Below are positions 36,754-44,986 of a DNA stretch of 64,000 nucleotides, piece after piece (positions within the stretch are counted from its first letter, which is position 1; each line of letters opens with the position of its first letter). Under the pieces are notes generated by a model, which saw nothing but the letters and a program-made list of their open reading frames with translations, had not been told where the DNA came from and did not search any database. The position numbers were made by a program, and so were the translations under genes. The stretch comes from Brevibacillus borstelensis. Lineage in GTDB: Bacteria; Bacillota; Bacilli; Brevibacillales; Brevibacillaceae. Where the stretch lies: contig NZ_RHHO01000031.1 of NCBI RefSeq assembly GCF_003710865.1, forward strand, positions 124,001-188,000, in the 5' to 3' direction.

Positions 36754-37629
36754 TTATTTTGTCTCCGCAGATCTTCCCCACTCATCCAATCGATTGAGCC
36801 AGCGCGTGTTTTCGATCACCCGGGAAAACGAAACGAACTCGGCCAAAAGGTGCAGCCCTGCGAAAAATAGCAAAAGCGCCAGCTGTCCACCGAACGGAAC
36901 GCTTGTCACGAGCGCAAAGCCCGCAACAAACCCGAGATAATTGGCTCCCGTGTCCCCTTGCATCAAGCAAGCCTGTGCATCGTACGGAAACAAGAGGACA
37001 CTTGCGGTCAAGACCGGCAATATCCAAATCCAGCAAGCTGCAGCAGCCGCGGACATCGGCATGCACAAGGCAGCTGCGGCGATCAAAAGCCAAAACACCT
37101 TAATCGCCCGGGCTGGCCTGACGTCAAACAGGTTTAACAGGTTGGGGGAAAGCGCCAAAAGACCGGTTCCGACGATAATCCCCGGTATGCCGGTAAAAAG
37201 GAACAGGCTGACGGCCAAAGCGGTCCCGCCTCCCCCGAATGCCTTCCACATGCCGCTCGTCATTCGCCGTTCCCGCCAGAGAACCCCCAGATGCCCGCGA
37301 AAGCCTTTCGGCGCTTTATCTGCCGAACGGTCGTCAAGCCAGCCGCATAATGCCACGGCGAGAGATCCGAAGAAAAGCAGCAGCCCGGATTCAAGCATTT
37401 GGTAGCTCCAGCCCGAAGCCGCTCCCCAGGCCAACAGGGCAAATTGGATCAATCCCGCGTACCCAGCCAGTATCACTCCTCCAGCCGTAACCACTTGTTC
37501 GCCTCTGTAGTTGGTTCTGGTGATAGCGGCATTATGCAGCTTTTCCCATGCGGCGCGAAAATAGAACCGGTGCAACAAAAAAGGCCCTGCCACTCCCAGG
37601 ACCCAGGCGCTCGTCAGGTTCGCGTCCAA
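36754..37629 (-). CDS. MraY/WecA-type (glycosyltransferase 4) membrane protein
   Basis: Polytopic membrane protein of 291 aa with about nine hydrophobic spans. It has the aspartate-rich GWLDDRSADKAP loop, NLLNLFDVRPARAIK in place of the usual NxxNxxDGxxGL, and GDTGANYLG, all marks of polyprenyl-phosphate sugar-phosphate transferases; the C-terminal His loop seems altered (HLLAEFVSFSRVI). So it may transfer a sugar-phosphate to undecaprenyl phosphate or may have lost activity. TTG start after GGGAGGG, overlapping the preceding gene by 16 bases. Last gene of the steA cluster. Confidence 0.75.
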   Translation of the reverse strand: MDANLTSAWVLGVAGPFLLHRFYFRAAWEKLHNAAITRTNYRGEQVVTAGGVILAGYAGLIQFALLAWGAASGWSYQMLESGLLLFFGSLAVALCGWLDDRSADKAPKGFRGHLGVLWRERRMTSGMWKAFGGGGTALAVSLFLFTGIPGIIVGTGLLALSPNLLNLFDVRPARAIKVFWLLIAAAALCMPMSAAAAACWIWILPVLTASVLLFPYDAQACLMQGDTGANYLGFVAGFALVTSVPFGGQLALLLFFAGLHLLAEFVSFSRVIENTRWLNRLDEWGRSAETK

Positions 37630-38303
37630 CGCACTCCCTCCCACCATTTTCTCCCCAATGCCTTCCCGATTTCAACGAATTCCTTTCCCCGATGCCGATA
37701 GCCTGTCCAATCATTTTCCGTCTGCCGGTGCGTAAAAGGTACAGGAACTTCGGTCAAGCGGTACCCGCGGCGGAGCGCTTCGATGGTCAGTCCCACTTCG
37801 ATTCCAAAGCCTCCTTCCAATTGACCAATGCGTTCCAGCACCTGTCGTTTCACTGCCCGTTGACCGGATAGCGGCGCCTCCGAAGAAAATCCGGTGAGTG
37901 CCCGTATCCCCCCTCGGGCCAATCCCTTTGCCAGGCCCAAGCCGACCTTCCGCCGCAGCGCCGGCAGCACGGCGATAGCCATGTCGCATTCATCGTTTAT
38001 GACCGGGGCAAGCAGCAGGTTGGCTTCCCCCGCGCTCTCTTTCAAATCTCCGTCCAAAAACAAAAGCACCTCGCCGCTGGACTGTCTCCAGCCGGTTTGC
38101 AGAGCCGCCCCTTTTCCCAGATTGACCGGATGCCGGATGACGCGGTCTGCCCACTCCTCGGCCAGTAACGCAGTCTGATCCGCGCTCCCGTCATCGACAA
38201 CGATCACCTCGTCGCAAACAAGGCGCTGCCGTATCGCCGCCAGAGTCGGGACAATCCACTCTGCCTCATTGTAAGCCGGGACGATGACACTAACTCTTTT
38301 CAC
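37614..38303 (-). CDS. Glycosyltransferase family 2 protein
   Basis: 229-aa soluble GT-A enzyme: SVIVPAYNEAEWI at the N-terminus, DDGSADQT nucleotide site, LDGDL metal motif, and GGFGIEVGLTIEALRRGYR near the end. No C-terminal membrane anchor, so it may resemble dolichol-phosphate-mannose-synthase-like transferases. ATG start; overlaps the SteB-like gene by 14 bases and the GT4 gene by 16, indicating coupled translation. Donor and acceptor unknown. Confidence 0.85.
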   Translation of the reverse strand: MKRVSVIVPAYNEAEWIVPTLAAIRQRLVCDEVIVVDDGSADQTALLAEEWADRVIRHPVNLGKGAALQTGWRQSSGEVLLFLDGDLKESAGEANLLLAPVINDECDMAIAVLPALRRKVGLGLAKGLARGGIRALTGFSSEAPLSGQRAVKRQVLERIGQLEGGFGIEVGLTIEALRRGYRLTEVPVPFTHRQTENDWTGYRHRGKEFVEIGKALGRKWWEGVRWTRT

Positions 38304-38847
38304 GTTCCACTCTCATCTCCGCCATCAGTTTTTGCACCCGATCCAACAGCCCCCATTGCTGGGAGAAGGTCTCTGGCACCTTGTCCACAAATAACCAGCG
38401 GCATTCGCCCGGAAGCTGTTCCAACCAGTCTGGCTTCGTTTTCCCCAGCGCGAGAATCGGTCCATCCAACGGAACACTGCCTTGACCGTACGGAACGATC
38501 TCAACGCCGACCTGCTCAAACAACCGCAGTAGTCTCCCGATTTGGAGCTCCGGGGACTGCCAGACATACACCTTGTTGCCCTGCATGGCGTCAGCGTAAC
38601 GGACTGCCATCAGATGGGCAGCCTCTTCATTGTTTCGCTCCATCTCGATCAAAAGCCGATTTAACTGCTGCTTCAGTTCATTGTTGCTTTTGAGAGCCTG
38701 GCTATACCTCGTCTCCATTTTGCTGAGCACAGCCTGCTCCTCGACGGAAAACCACGAGTGGCCTGTCATTCCTCCGAGCAAAATGCCAATCCCGAGACTA
38801 AAGAATACGGCCACAAGCGAAATCAGGTGATGACGAAAAGGAATCAT
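38290..38847 (-). CDS. SteB/MctB-like membrane protein (copper transporter family)
   Basis: 185 aa: one N-terminal membrane helix (about 8-30, LISLVAVFFSLGIGILLGG), a coiled coil (about 35-80), and an extracytoplasmic alpha/beta domain. The N-terminal pattern RHHLISLVAVFFSLGIGILLG is what I know from the MctB (DUF3186) family, which in Actinobacteria includes SteB, a partner of SteA in cell separation. ATG start with AGGAGGG, 2 bases after steA. Copper transport is unlikely for this subgroup; the pairing with SteA suggests envelope or septum work. Confidence 0.72.
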   Translation of the reverse strand: MIPFRHHLISLVAVFFSLGIGILLGGMTGHSWFSVEEQAVLSKMETRYSQALKSNNELKQQLNRLLIEMERNNEEAAHLMAVRYADAMQGNKVYVWQSPELQIGRLLRLFEQVGVEIVPYGQGSVPLDGPILALGKTKPDWLEQLPGECRWLFVDKVPETFSQQWGLLDRVQKLMAEMRVEREKS

Positions 38848-38849
38848 GC

Positions 38850-40019
38850 CTACCCTCCTAAAAATGCCCAGCTCCTCCACTGCATCCACCACAACTGCAT
38901 GACATGCCGGGTGATGGGATGAAGCGAGAGAACCGCCATGACCGGCACGAGTGTGGCCGCTACCAGCCACCCGGTCCAATTCCATGACCAGCGCGGCTGA
39001 TACAATTGGCTGACGCCTTTGGCATCGATCAGCCTGGAACCGATTTTGGTCCTTACCAGCAGCGTGCTCGCCATGCCCTTTCTCCCTTTTTCGAGAAAAT
39101 CGATCATCGTGGAATGTGTACCGATCGTAACAATCAATTTGGCTTTTTCCTCAAAGGCGAGCAGCATGGCAATGTCTTCGCTCGTCCCCGGCGCGGGCAG
39201 CAAATGGCAGCTGATCCCCAGCCTCTCCACTCTTGCCTTCCCGGGAGCCTGCCCGTCTTGAAAAGCGTGCACGACTATCTCTGCACCTGACAGCAATGCT
39301 TGATCTGTGACACTATCCATATCCCCTACGATCATATCGGGGATGTAGCCGTTTTCCAGCAAAGCATCCGCTCCCCCGTCCACCGCAATCAAAACAGGAT
39401 TGTAATCGCGAATGTAAGAGGAAAGCATCCGCAAATCTTCCCGATAATGCCGGCCTCTGACGACCACGACGACATGGCGGTCAGAAAGCCTCGTACGCAG
39501 CGGGAGTTTTTTCAGCGGGCGCAAAAACCACTCTTTTTCTGCACTCGCGTATCTCAACGTATTGTCGATAAAAGCGGACAGGACGTCATTCAATCGCTCA
39601 TTTGCTTCTTGCCATCGCTGGCCGATCTCCTTTGTGGTCAGCCGTCTCAGCTCAGCTTGACGAAACCAGCCCTTGTCAGAGCAAACCCACAGTTGTTCTT
39701 TCCATACAGCCCCGGGTCTGCCATCTGCTTGATCCAATATGCTTTTGTCTGCGCTGGCTGTTTCATAGAGAGGGATGCCAGCCTCCAACAGGCGTCTGGC
39801 GCCTTCAGCCGGGTATGTCCCTGTCAAAAACGGTGAGAGGTTTATGACGGCTCGCACATTCGCTCTCACAAGTGCCAGAGCGGCAATCTCATCCATATCC
39901 GGGTGATCGACGACAGCAATGTCTGAAGGATTGATCCGGTTGCAAAGGTTCTTCGTTTTCCGGTCTGCCGCAATCTTCCCGACGTATGAAAACCTGTGAG
40001 GCCATCGCTGCTTGCCCAC
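38850..40019 (-). CDS. steA: SteA-like cytokinetic protein
   Basis: 389 aa. The N-terminal half resembles SteA; the middle carries a thiamin-pyrophosphokinase-like segment AVDGGADALLENGYIPDMIV followed by GDMDSV (about 240-265), and the C-terminus has a pair of membrane helices (WTGWLVAATLVPVMAVLSL). This is the architecture of actinobacterial SteA, which with SteB helps septal peptidoglycan splitting. GTG start after GGAGGTG. First gene of steA-steB-GT2-GT4. True thiamin kinase is improbable because of the membrane tail and operon. Confidence 0.75.
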   Translation of the reverse strand: MGKQRWPHRFSYVGKIAADRKTKNLCNRINPSDIAVVDHPDMDEIAALALVRANVRAVINLSPFLTGTYPAEGARRLLEAGIPLYETASADKSILDQADGRPGAVWKEQLWVCSDKGWFRQAELRRLTTKEIGQRWQEANERLNDVLSAFIDNTLRYASAEKEWFLRPLKKLPLRTRLSDRHVVVVVRGRHYREDLRMLSSYIRDYNPVLIAVDGGADALLENGYIPDMIVGDMDSVTDQALLSGAEIVVHAFQDGQAPGKARVERLGISCHLLPAPGTSEDIAMLLAFEEKAKLIVTIGTHSTMIDFLEKGRKGMASTLLVRTKIGSRLIDAKGVSQLYQPRWSWNWTGWLVAATLVPVMAVLSLHPITRHVMQLWWMQWRSWAFLGG

Positions 40020-40088
40020 CTGTCCCACCTCCATCCTTATTATGCGAAAAATGGAGGATGGCCATGCAGGTTTTTCCAGAAAATGAAA

Positions 40089-40120
40089 AAGAGACTGTGC
40101 GAGCATGCGCACAGTCTCTT
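40089..40120 (-). terminator. Terminator after the 58-aa membrane gene
   Basis: AAGAGACTGTGC/GCACAGTCTCTT, a perfect 12-bp stem with an 8-base loop and TTTTTC after it, 22 bases beyond the stop codon. Confidence 0.9.
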
Positions 40121-40141
40121 GAACATATGTATCCTCCGGCT

Positions 40142-40318
40142 TTACGCGCCTTTCGTTGCAAAGTAAATGATCAAGCCATCTGCAAAGAGGAATACGGCGA
40201 GGGCAATGATTCCAAAGCCAACCGCGAATTTATTTTTCGCCCGGATCGAACGGAAAACACCCATCGCGATGAAGAACGTGAACACGAACATGAGAAAATC
40301 AAACAGAGTTACTTTCAT
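40142..40318 (-). CDS. Small two-span membrane protein, DUF2759-like
   Basis: 58 codons from an ATG preceded by AAAGGAG. Hydrophobic helices at about 5-22 and 32-53 flank a basic loop (RSIRAKNKFAVGFG). The pattern resembles DUF2759 (YqgW-type) proteins of unknown role. Own terminator, so probably monocistronic. Confidence 0.65.
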   Translation of the reverse strand: MKVTLFDFLMFVFTFFIAMGVFRSIRAKNKFAVGFGIIALAVFLFADGLIIYFATKGA

Positions 40319-40447
40319 GAACTACACAACTCCTTTGGCAAAAAGTAAAACGTACGGGAAGAGAATAGCACCTTCATTATATAGAATACCCCAGACGTAT
40401 ACAAGTCGAATCAGGAATTGTGACAGACGATTTCACAATTATGCCAT

Positions 40448-41224
40448 TTATCCCTTTACTCCCCTCCAAATGGTCCAGCGATCCTGTTCGACGATCGGCA
40501 GCAGACCGCCCAGCTTCTCTTTGACGAAGGAGATGAGCTTTTCCAGTTCGTCATCATTCAGCTCGTGGAGGATCGAGCGTCCAGTCCTTTTTCGAAGATC
40601 GCTTTCCAGCTCCGTCCAAGTGCTGTATCTCTTCCGAATCTCCCACATCTGGCTTGTATGTACAGAGAAGAAGCCCGCATTTTTCAAAGCTGCTTGCACC
40701 TCGGTCAAAGACGGGCGGCGCTTTTCCTCCTTCTGCAGCAGACGGGGAAACGCTTCAAAGAAATACCCTCGCAAATGCTCTGTCGACCCGGGGACGGATA
40801 CATCATCCATCGTCCGATCCTGAATGATGCACATCCCCCCCGGCGCCAAAATCCGGTTCACCTCCGCCACAAAGCTGTCTACACTGTCCAGGTGGTGGAT
40901 CAAGGCACGGGCGAAGACAATATCTGCACAGCCGGCGGCAAGACCAGTCTGACAAGCATCCCCCCAATGAAAGGAGACTTGAGGCAAATAAGCGGTGTTC
41001 TCCCGTGCGGTTTCCAGCATGACTTGAGAAAAGTCGACTCCCATGACGCGCTCTGCTCCCAGCTCAGCCCAGCCTGCCGTATAAATGCCGCCGCCACAAC
41101 CGATATCGATCACGTTCTTGCCGACAGGGTTGACGATTTCCGCCATCGCTTTCAGCCAGCCTTTGTCGGCTGAACGGCCGATATACGAGCTTCGATTTTC
41201 GGATGCATGGAAATCAATGCTCAT
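40448..41224 (-). CDS. Class I SAM-dependent methyltransferase
   Basis: 258 aa, soluble. Motif I VIDIGCGGGIYTAGWA (about 38-53), the acidic motif VMGVDFSQVML, and post-motif LAPGGMCIIQDR are typical of UbiE/Methyltransf_11 folds. Its ATG overlaps the VOC gene stop by 4 bases (ATGA), so it is the third member of a coupled trio. Substrate unknown. Confidence 0.88.
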   Translation of the reverse strand: MSIDFHASENRSSYIGRSADKGWLKAMAEIVNPVGKNVIDIGCGGGIYTAGWAELGAERVMGVDFSQVMLETARENTAYLPQVSFHWGDACQTGLAAGCADIVFARALIHHLDSVDSFVAEVNRILAPGGMCIIQDRTMDDVSVPGSTEHLRGYFFEAFPRLLQKEEKRRPSLTEVQAALKNAGFFSVHTSQMWEIRKRYSTWTELESDLRKRTGRSILHELNDDELEKLISFVKEKLGGLLPIVEQDRWTIWRGVKG

Positions 41225-41592
41225 TCTGTCGTCACCTCCATAAACTCCAGCCTGTTGCCGAAGGGATCATCTGCAAAAAAGCGAATGACACCCGGAATTT
41301 CTTCTCCCTGCTTTATCGTCACCCCCGCCTCGAGCAAACGATGGCGCAATCCCTCGATATTTTTTACAAGGAAGGCCGGATGCGCTTTTTTCGCTGGGGT
41401 GAACCCCTCCTCTACCCCGATGTGAATGGTCTGCGGCCCGCATTGAAACCAGACCCCTCCCCGTTTGCGCAGTGCTTCCGGCTTGGGCACCTCTTTCATT
41501 CCCAATATCCCGCTGAAAAAGCTTCGCGCCTCTTCCTCACATCCGACCGGCGCTGCCAATTGTACATGATCCAATCCCAACCATGTGTGCAT
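41221..41592 (-). CDS. VOC family protein (glyoxalase/bleomycin-resistance fold)
   Basis: 123 aa with two beta-alpha-beta-beta-beta modules: LDHVQLAAPVG at the start carries the first metal His, and GNRLEFMEVT at the end the last Glu; HPAFLVKNIEGL begins the second module. ATG start after GAGGAG; the longer frame lacks a site. Located between two methyltransferases. May be an isomerase, dioxygenase or binding protein. Confidence 0.85.
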   Translation of the reverse strand: MHTWLGLDHVQLAAPVGCEEEARSFFSGILGMKEVPKPEALRKRGGVWFQCGPQTIHIGVEEGFTPAKKAHPAFLVKNIEGLRHRLLEAGVTIKQGEEIPGVIRFFADDPFGNRLEFMEVTTE

Positions 41593-41615
41593 CTCGCATC
41601 TCTCCTCGTTTTTCC

Positions 41616-42401
41616 TTAGACTTCCTTTTTGCAGACTGCCATCCATTCATCGATCTCATGCCCGGCTACGCGCCCATCGATTAACGTCACACCCATATAG
41701 TCGTGAATGTCCTTGGAAGCATGTATGAGCAACTGTTCAACGGCTTTTTCCTGCTCCCGCGATTCAGACGTCCGTGCTACCCACTCGGGGAAGGAAAACC
41801 GTTTTTTTCGCTGCCGCTCCCTTTGGACCGACAGACCTGCTTGTTCCACCAGGCTGATCCATTCCGTGCGGGAGAGACAGCGGACGTGACTCGGGTCTCG
41901 CATCGCCTCAAAACGGTTGATGAAGCTGCTTATTTCCTCTGAATCGGGAACGATATTATCTATGAAGACAAACACGCCGCCGGGTCGAAGTACACGTGCT
42001 GCCTCCTGGACAAAAGCTCCCGGGTTGGGAAAGTGATGGGCGGCAATTCGGCACAAGACAGCGTCAAAGGAGTCCGCGAGAAAAGGCAGGCGTTCGGCGT
42101 CAGCCACCGTATAGCCGATGTTTCTCAACCCCGCTGCTTGATGAGCCGCCCTCGCTGCTTCCAGCATCGGTCCAGTCAGATCGGTAGCAACTACCCATTT
42201 GCAGTGAGGAGCCAATGTCTTGGCTACATGTCCTCCCCCAGTCGCGACATCCAGCACCACCCATTCCGGTTGAGGCTGCGTCCATTCGATGATGAGCGGA
42301 AGATCCTCCCCTTTTGCGTGCGTCTCGCTCGTCACATAGGCATTGGCGTTTTTGCCGAACTGCTCTTGGACTTGTCGCTTGATTTTCGCTTCTTTCTCCA
42401 C
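41616..42401 (-). CDS. Class I SAM-dependent methyltransferase (UbiE-like)
   Basis: 261 aa: motif I VLDVATGGGHVAKTLA, VVATDLTGPML, VLRPGGVFVFIDN. The N-terminal region QVQEQFGKNANAYVTSE is common in methyltransferases related to UbiE/BioC. GTG start after CAGGAGGTGGTCTTC is preferred to an ATG that overlaps this site. First of the three-gene operon, divergent from the LysR gene. Substrate unknown. Confidence 0.88.
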   Translation of the reverse strand: MEKEAKIKRQVQEQFGKNANAYVTSETHAKGEDLPLIIEWTQPQPEWVVLDVATGGGHVAKTLAPHCKWVVATDLTGPMLEAARAAHQAAGLRNIGYTVADAERLPFLADSFDAVLCRIAAHHFPNPGAFVQEAARVLRPGGVFVFIDNIVPDSEEISSFINRFEAMRDPSHVRCLSRTEWISLVEQAGLSVQRERQRKKRFSFPEWVARTSESREQEKAVEQLLIHASKDIHDYMGVTLIDGRVAGHEIDEWMAVCKKEV

Positions 42402-42459
42402 GAAGACCACCTCCTGCATCCATAATATTCCCTTTTTTCAGCCATTTGTTATAGAATAT

Positions 42460-42490
42460 CGATAGCAGGTTATCGAGAAATCAGATAACC
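42460..42490. promoter_or_regulatory. Interleaved inverted repeats in the methyltransferase/lysR divergence
   Basis: CGATA-N6-TATCG (42460-42475) overlaps GGTTATC-N9-GATAACC (42468-42490), both perfect. LysR regulators bind such dyads between their own gene and a divergent target, so this is a candidate operator. Confidence 0.65.
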
Positions 42491-42514
42491 AATCATTCTG
42501 CGGGAGGAAGCCGT

Positions 42515-43381
42515 ATGGATCTGGACAGTCTGGAGATTTTTTTGGCAATTGCCCGGCACGGCTCGCTGAATCGAGCAGCCCACGCACTCTTTTTGGCGCA
42601 GTCTACGGTAACGCACAGGCTGAAGCAATTGGAGAGACAGGTAGGAACTCCCTTGTTCACCCGTACAAGCACCGGGGTAAGCCTGACAGCTGAAGGACGA
42701 CGCCTGTTGCCTGTTGCCGCGACCGTAGTGGAACAGCTTCGCGCCTTTTCGACTCATCGCGAAGAACGTCAGTCCCTCACCGTAGTTGCCGGAAAAGCGT
42801 TTGCCTCCTACGAACTGCCCCGCCTGCTCGGGCAGTATCGCAAGGAGCATCCGCATTTTACCTGCTACGTCCGCTCTACCCTCTACGAGGAATCCATCTC
42901 TTCCCTGTTGACTGGTACGGCAGACATCGCCTTCCTCGGCCACGAAGTCTACCATCCCCACATACACCAGGAATTTTTGCCGAGCGATCGCGTCATGCTG
43001 GTCACCTCACCCGAACATCCATGGGCGGACACATTTCCCGGATTTGGGCGCTGGGGTTCGGAGCCCGTCATCGCATTTGGCAGTCAAAGCGCTCCTTTTC
43101 GCCAGCGCGTCGATCGGTTCCTCGCTCAGCATGGCGTCTTTCCCAATGTGATTATGGAGCTGGACAGCTTTAGCGCCGTCATCAAAATGGTGCAGCAGCA
43201 GTTGGGCGTGACGATGCTTCCCGAGCGGACGGTTCAGGATGAGGTGCGTGCAGGCAGACTTGCTGCACTCGATATCTCTCACGGCGAATTTACCCGCCCC
43301 ACGCTAATTGCTTATCTGCATGCAAAAAAAGAGGACGAGGCATTCATGCCATTCGTCCAATGGATCAAGCAAGTCTATTAA
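42515..43381 (+). CDS. LysR family transcriptional regulator
   Basis: 288 aa. N-terminal helix-turn-helix (FLAIARHGSLNRAAHALFLAQ, about 9-29) and a C-terminal substrate-binding domain of two periplasmic-protein-like lobes. ATG start after GGGAGGAAGCC. Divergently transcribed from the methyltransferase-VOC-methyltransferase operon, which is its likeliest target. It converges with the phosphoesterase gene, overlapping by 4 bases. Effector unknown. Confidence 0.9.
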   Translation: MDLDSLEIFLAIARHGSLNRAAHALFLAQSTVTHRLKQLERQVGTPLFTRTSTGVSLTAEGRRLLPVAATVVEQLRAFSTHREERQSLTVVAGKAFASYELPRLLGQYRKEHPHFTCYVRSTLYEESISSLLTGTADIAFLGHEVYHPHIHQEFLPSDRVMLVTSPEHPWADTFPGFGRWGSEPVIAFGSQSAPFRQRVDRFLAQHGVFPNVIMELDSFSAVIKMVQQQLGVTMLPERTVQDEVRAGRLAALDISHGEFTRPTLIAYLHAKKEDEAFMPFVQWIKQVY

Positions 43382-44265
43382 ACAAGAGTGAGTACAGTAA
43401 TTTCCGGCCGGCAGAAAAGTCTTACCGGCAATATCGTCGTACCGATTCCCCGATTGATATACACCGGCAGCTTGCCATCTCCCGCGTGTTGCAGTCCCTG
43501 CACAAATTTTTGTCCCATGGGGGGCGTAATGACATGTCCCAGGAGCGGCAGCCTCACCTGCCCGCCATGGCTGTGGCCGGAAAGCTGCAGGGCAAAAGGG
43601 TGCTTGGCTGCTTCTTCCGCGAAATCAGGCTCGTGGACGAGCAAAATCACCGTATCTCCCTCAGCTATTCCGTCCAGAGCCTTCCGCGGATCGGGAACGC
43701 CGTGCAGCACGTTGTCCATCCCCGCTACAAAAAGTGCGTCGCCTTCTTTTTGTAGCTTGATGTGCTCATTGATCAGAACCGAAAATCCTGAATCCAGAAG
43801 AGCTTGACGGACGATTCCCTGTTCTCCGTATCGCCAATCGTGATTTCCGAGAACAGCAAATTTGCCGAGAGGCGCGTGCAGCCGAGCCAGGATCGGGATC
43901 GCGGAAGACAGCAATCTAGTGCTTTTGTCTACCAAATCTCCGGTAAAACAGATCAGATCCGGCTGTTGTTCATTAATCCGGTCAACAACCTTTTCAAGTT
44001 CTTCAACGCCCAGGTAGTGTCCCAAATGCAAATCGCTGAAATGAACGATACGCACGCCCTTCCATTGCTCCGGAAGATCCGGAATGGCAACCGGTTGACT
44101 GACTACCTCGAGCCTGTGTCTCTCTACACCATAGGCGTAACCTGTCGTCGCTATTCCCAGCCCAATTGCCCCAAAAAACCAGCGTGCCGCTTTTTGCATA
44201 AAGGTTCTGCGCGTAACATGCGAAGCGTTGGAATTACTTAACCGGGGTTGCCAGTTCATATCCAT
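43378..44265 (-). CDS. Tat-exported metallophosphoesterase (YkuE-like)
   Basis: 295 aa. The N-terminus has the twin-arginine motif TRRTFMQK followed by a hydrophobic stretch (about 25-45), so folded export is expected. Calcineurin-type motifs: HFSDLHLG, FTGDLVD, LGNHDWR, LSGHSHGGQ. Bacillus YkuE is a comparable Tat substrate at the wall. The start lies inside the carbonic anhydrase gene (32-base overlap); no later start keeps the Tat signal. Substrate undetermined. Confidence 0.85.
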   Translation of the reverse strand: MDMNWQPRLSNSNASHVTRRTFMQKAARWFFGAIGLGIATTGYAYGVERHRLEVVSQPVAIPDLPEQWKGVRIVHFSDLHLGHYLGVEELEKVVDRINEQQPDLICFTGDLVDKSTRLLSSAIPILARLHAPLGKFAVLGNHDWRYGEQGIVRQALLDSGFSVLINEHIKLQKEGDALFVAGMDNVLHGVPDPRKALDGIAEGDTVILLVHEPDFAEEAAKHPFALQLSGHSHGGQVRLPLLGHVITPPMGQKFVQGLQHAGDGKLPVYINRGIGTTILPVRLFCRPEITVLTLV

Positions 44266-44812
44266 CTACTACCCGATCCAGTCTGCCTGTAACCGGATCG
44301 ATCAAGAGGCCGTGAACCGGAACCTCTTTTGGCAGCAGCGGATGGTTTTTAATCACTTCCACACTTTGTTTCACACTATCCTCCACGTGGTCAAAGCCGC
44401 GCAGCCAGGAGTGCAGGCGGAAGCCAGAATGTTTGATGATATTGAAGGTTTCCTCTGTGATCCCTCTTGCTTTCATTTTCGCCATCATATTGTCGGCATT
44501 GATCACGCTCATCCCGCAATCGTAGTGACCTACCACGACCACTTCTTCAGCGTTCAGCTCGTAGATCGCAACCAAAATACTCCGCATGATACTGCCGAAC
44601 GGATGAGAAACGACAGCTCCCGCACTTTTTACGTGCTTGAAATCGCCGTTTCGCAAATTCATTGCCTTTGGAAGCAATTCTTCCAGCCGGGTATCCATGC
44701 AGGACAGCACGACTAATCGCTTGTCAGGGAATTTCGTTGTCTGATATTTCTCGTATTCCTTGTTCTCGATAAATGCCCGGTTATGCGCCAGAATTTCGTC
44801 AATGATGTTCAC
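44234..44812 (-). CDS. Beta-class carbonic anhydrase
   Basis: 192 aa, zinc enzyme for CO2/bicarbonate interconversion. Zn ligands and the Asp/Arg dyad are present: SCMDTR (about 38-43) and GHYDCGMS (about 95-102). It resembles Bacillus YtiB. ATG start with GGCAGGTGCC upstream, weaker than neighbours. Overlaps the next gene by 32 bases. Confidence 0.92.
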   Translation of the reverse strand: MNIIDEILAHNRAFIENKEYEKYQTTKFPDKRLVVLSCMDTRLEELLPKAMNLRNGDFKHVKSAGAVVSHPFGSIMRSILVAIYELNAEEVVVVGHYDCGMSVINADNMMAKMKARGITEETFNIIKHSGFRLHSWLRGFDHVEDSVKQSVEVIKNHPLLPKEVPVHGLLIDPVTGRLDRVVDGYELATPVK

Positions 44813-44986
44813 TGGTCGGCACCTGCCTTTCCCGTTTTTCTCATTTTTATTTTACATGGTTCTTCCCGGTGTGCAACCGTATTGCATATTCATCCCGATT
44901 GCTCGAAGGATATTCCCTTTTCATTCTTCATTCGTTCAGCCGTTTTTTTGCACGATCGCCATCTGCTGTAAGAAAATCACTTTCAT

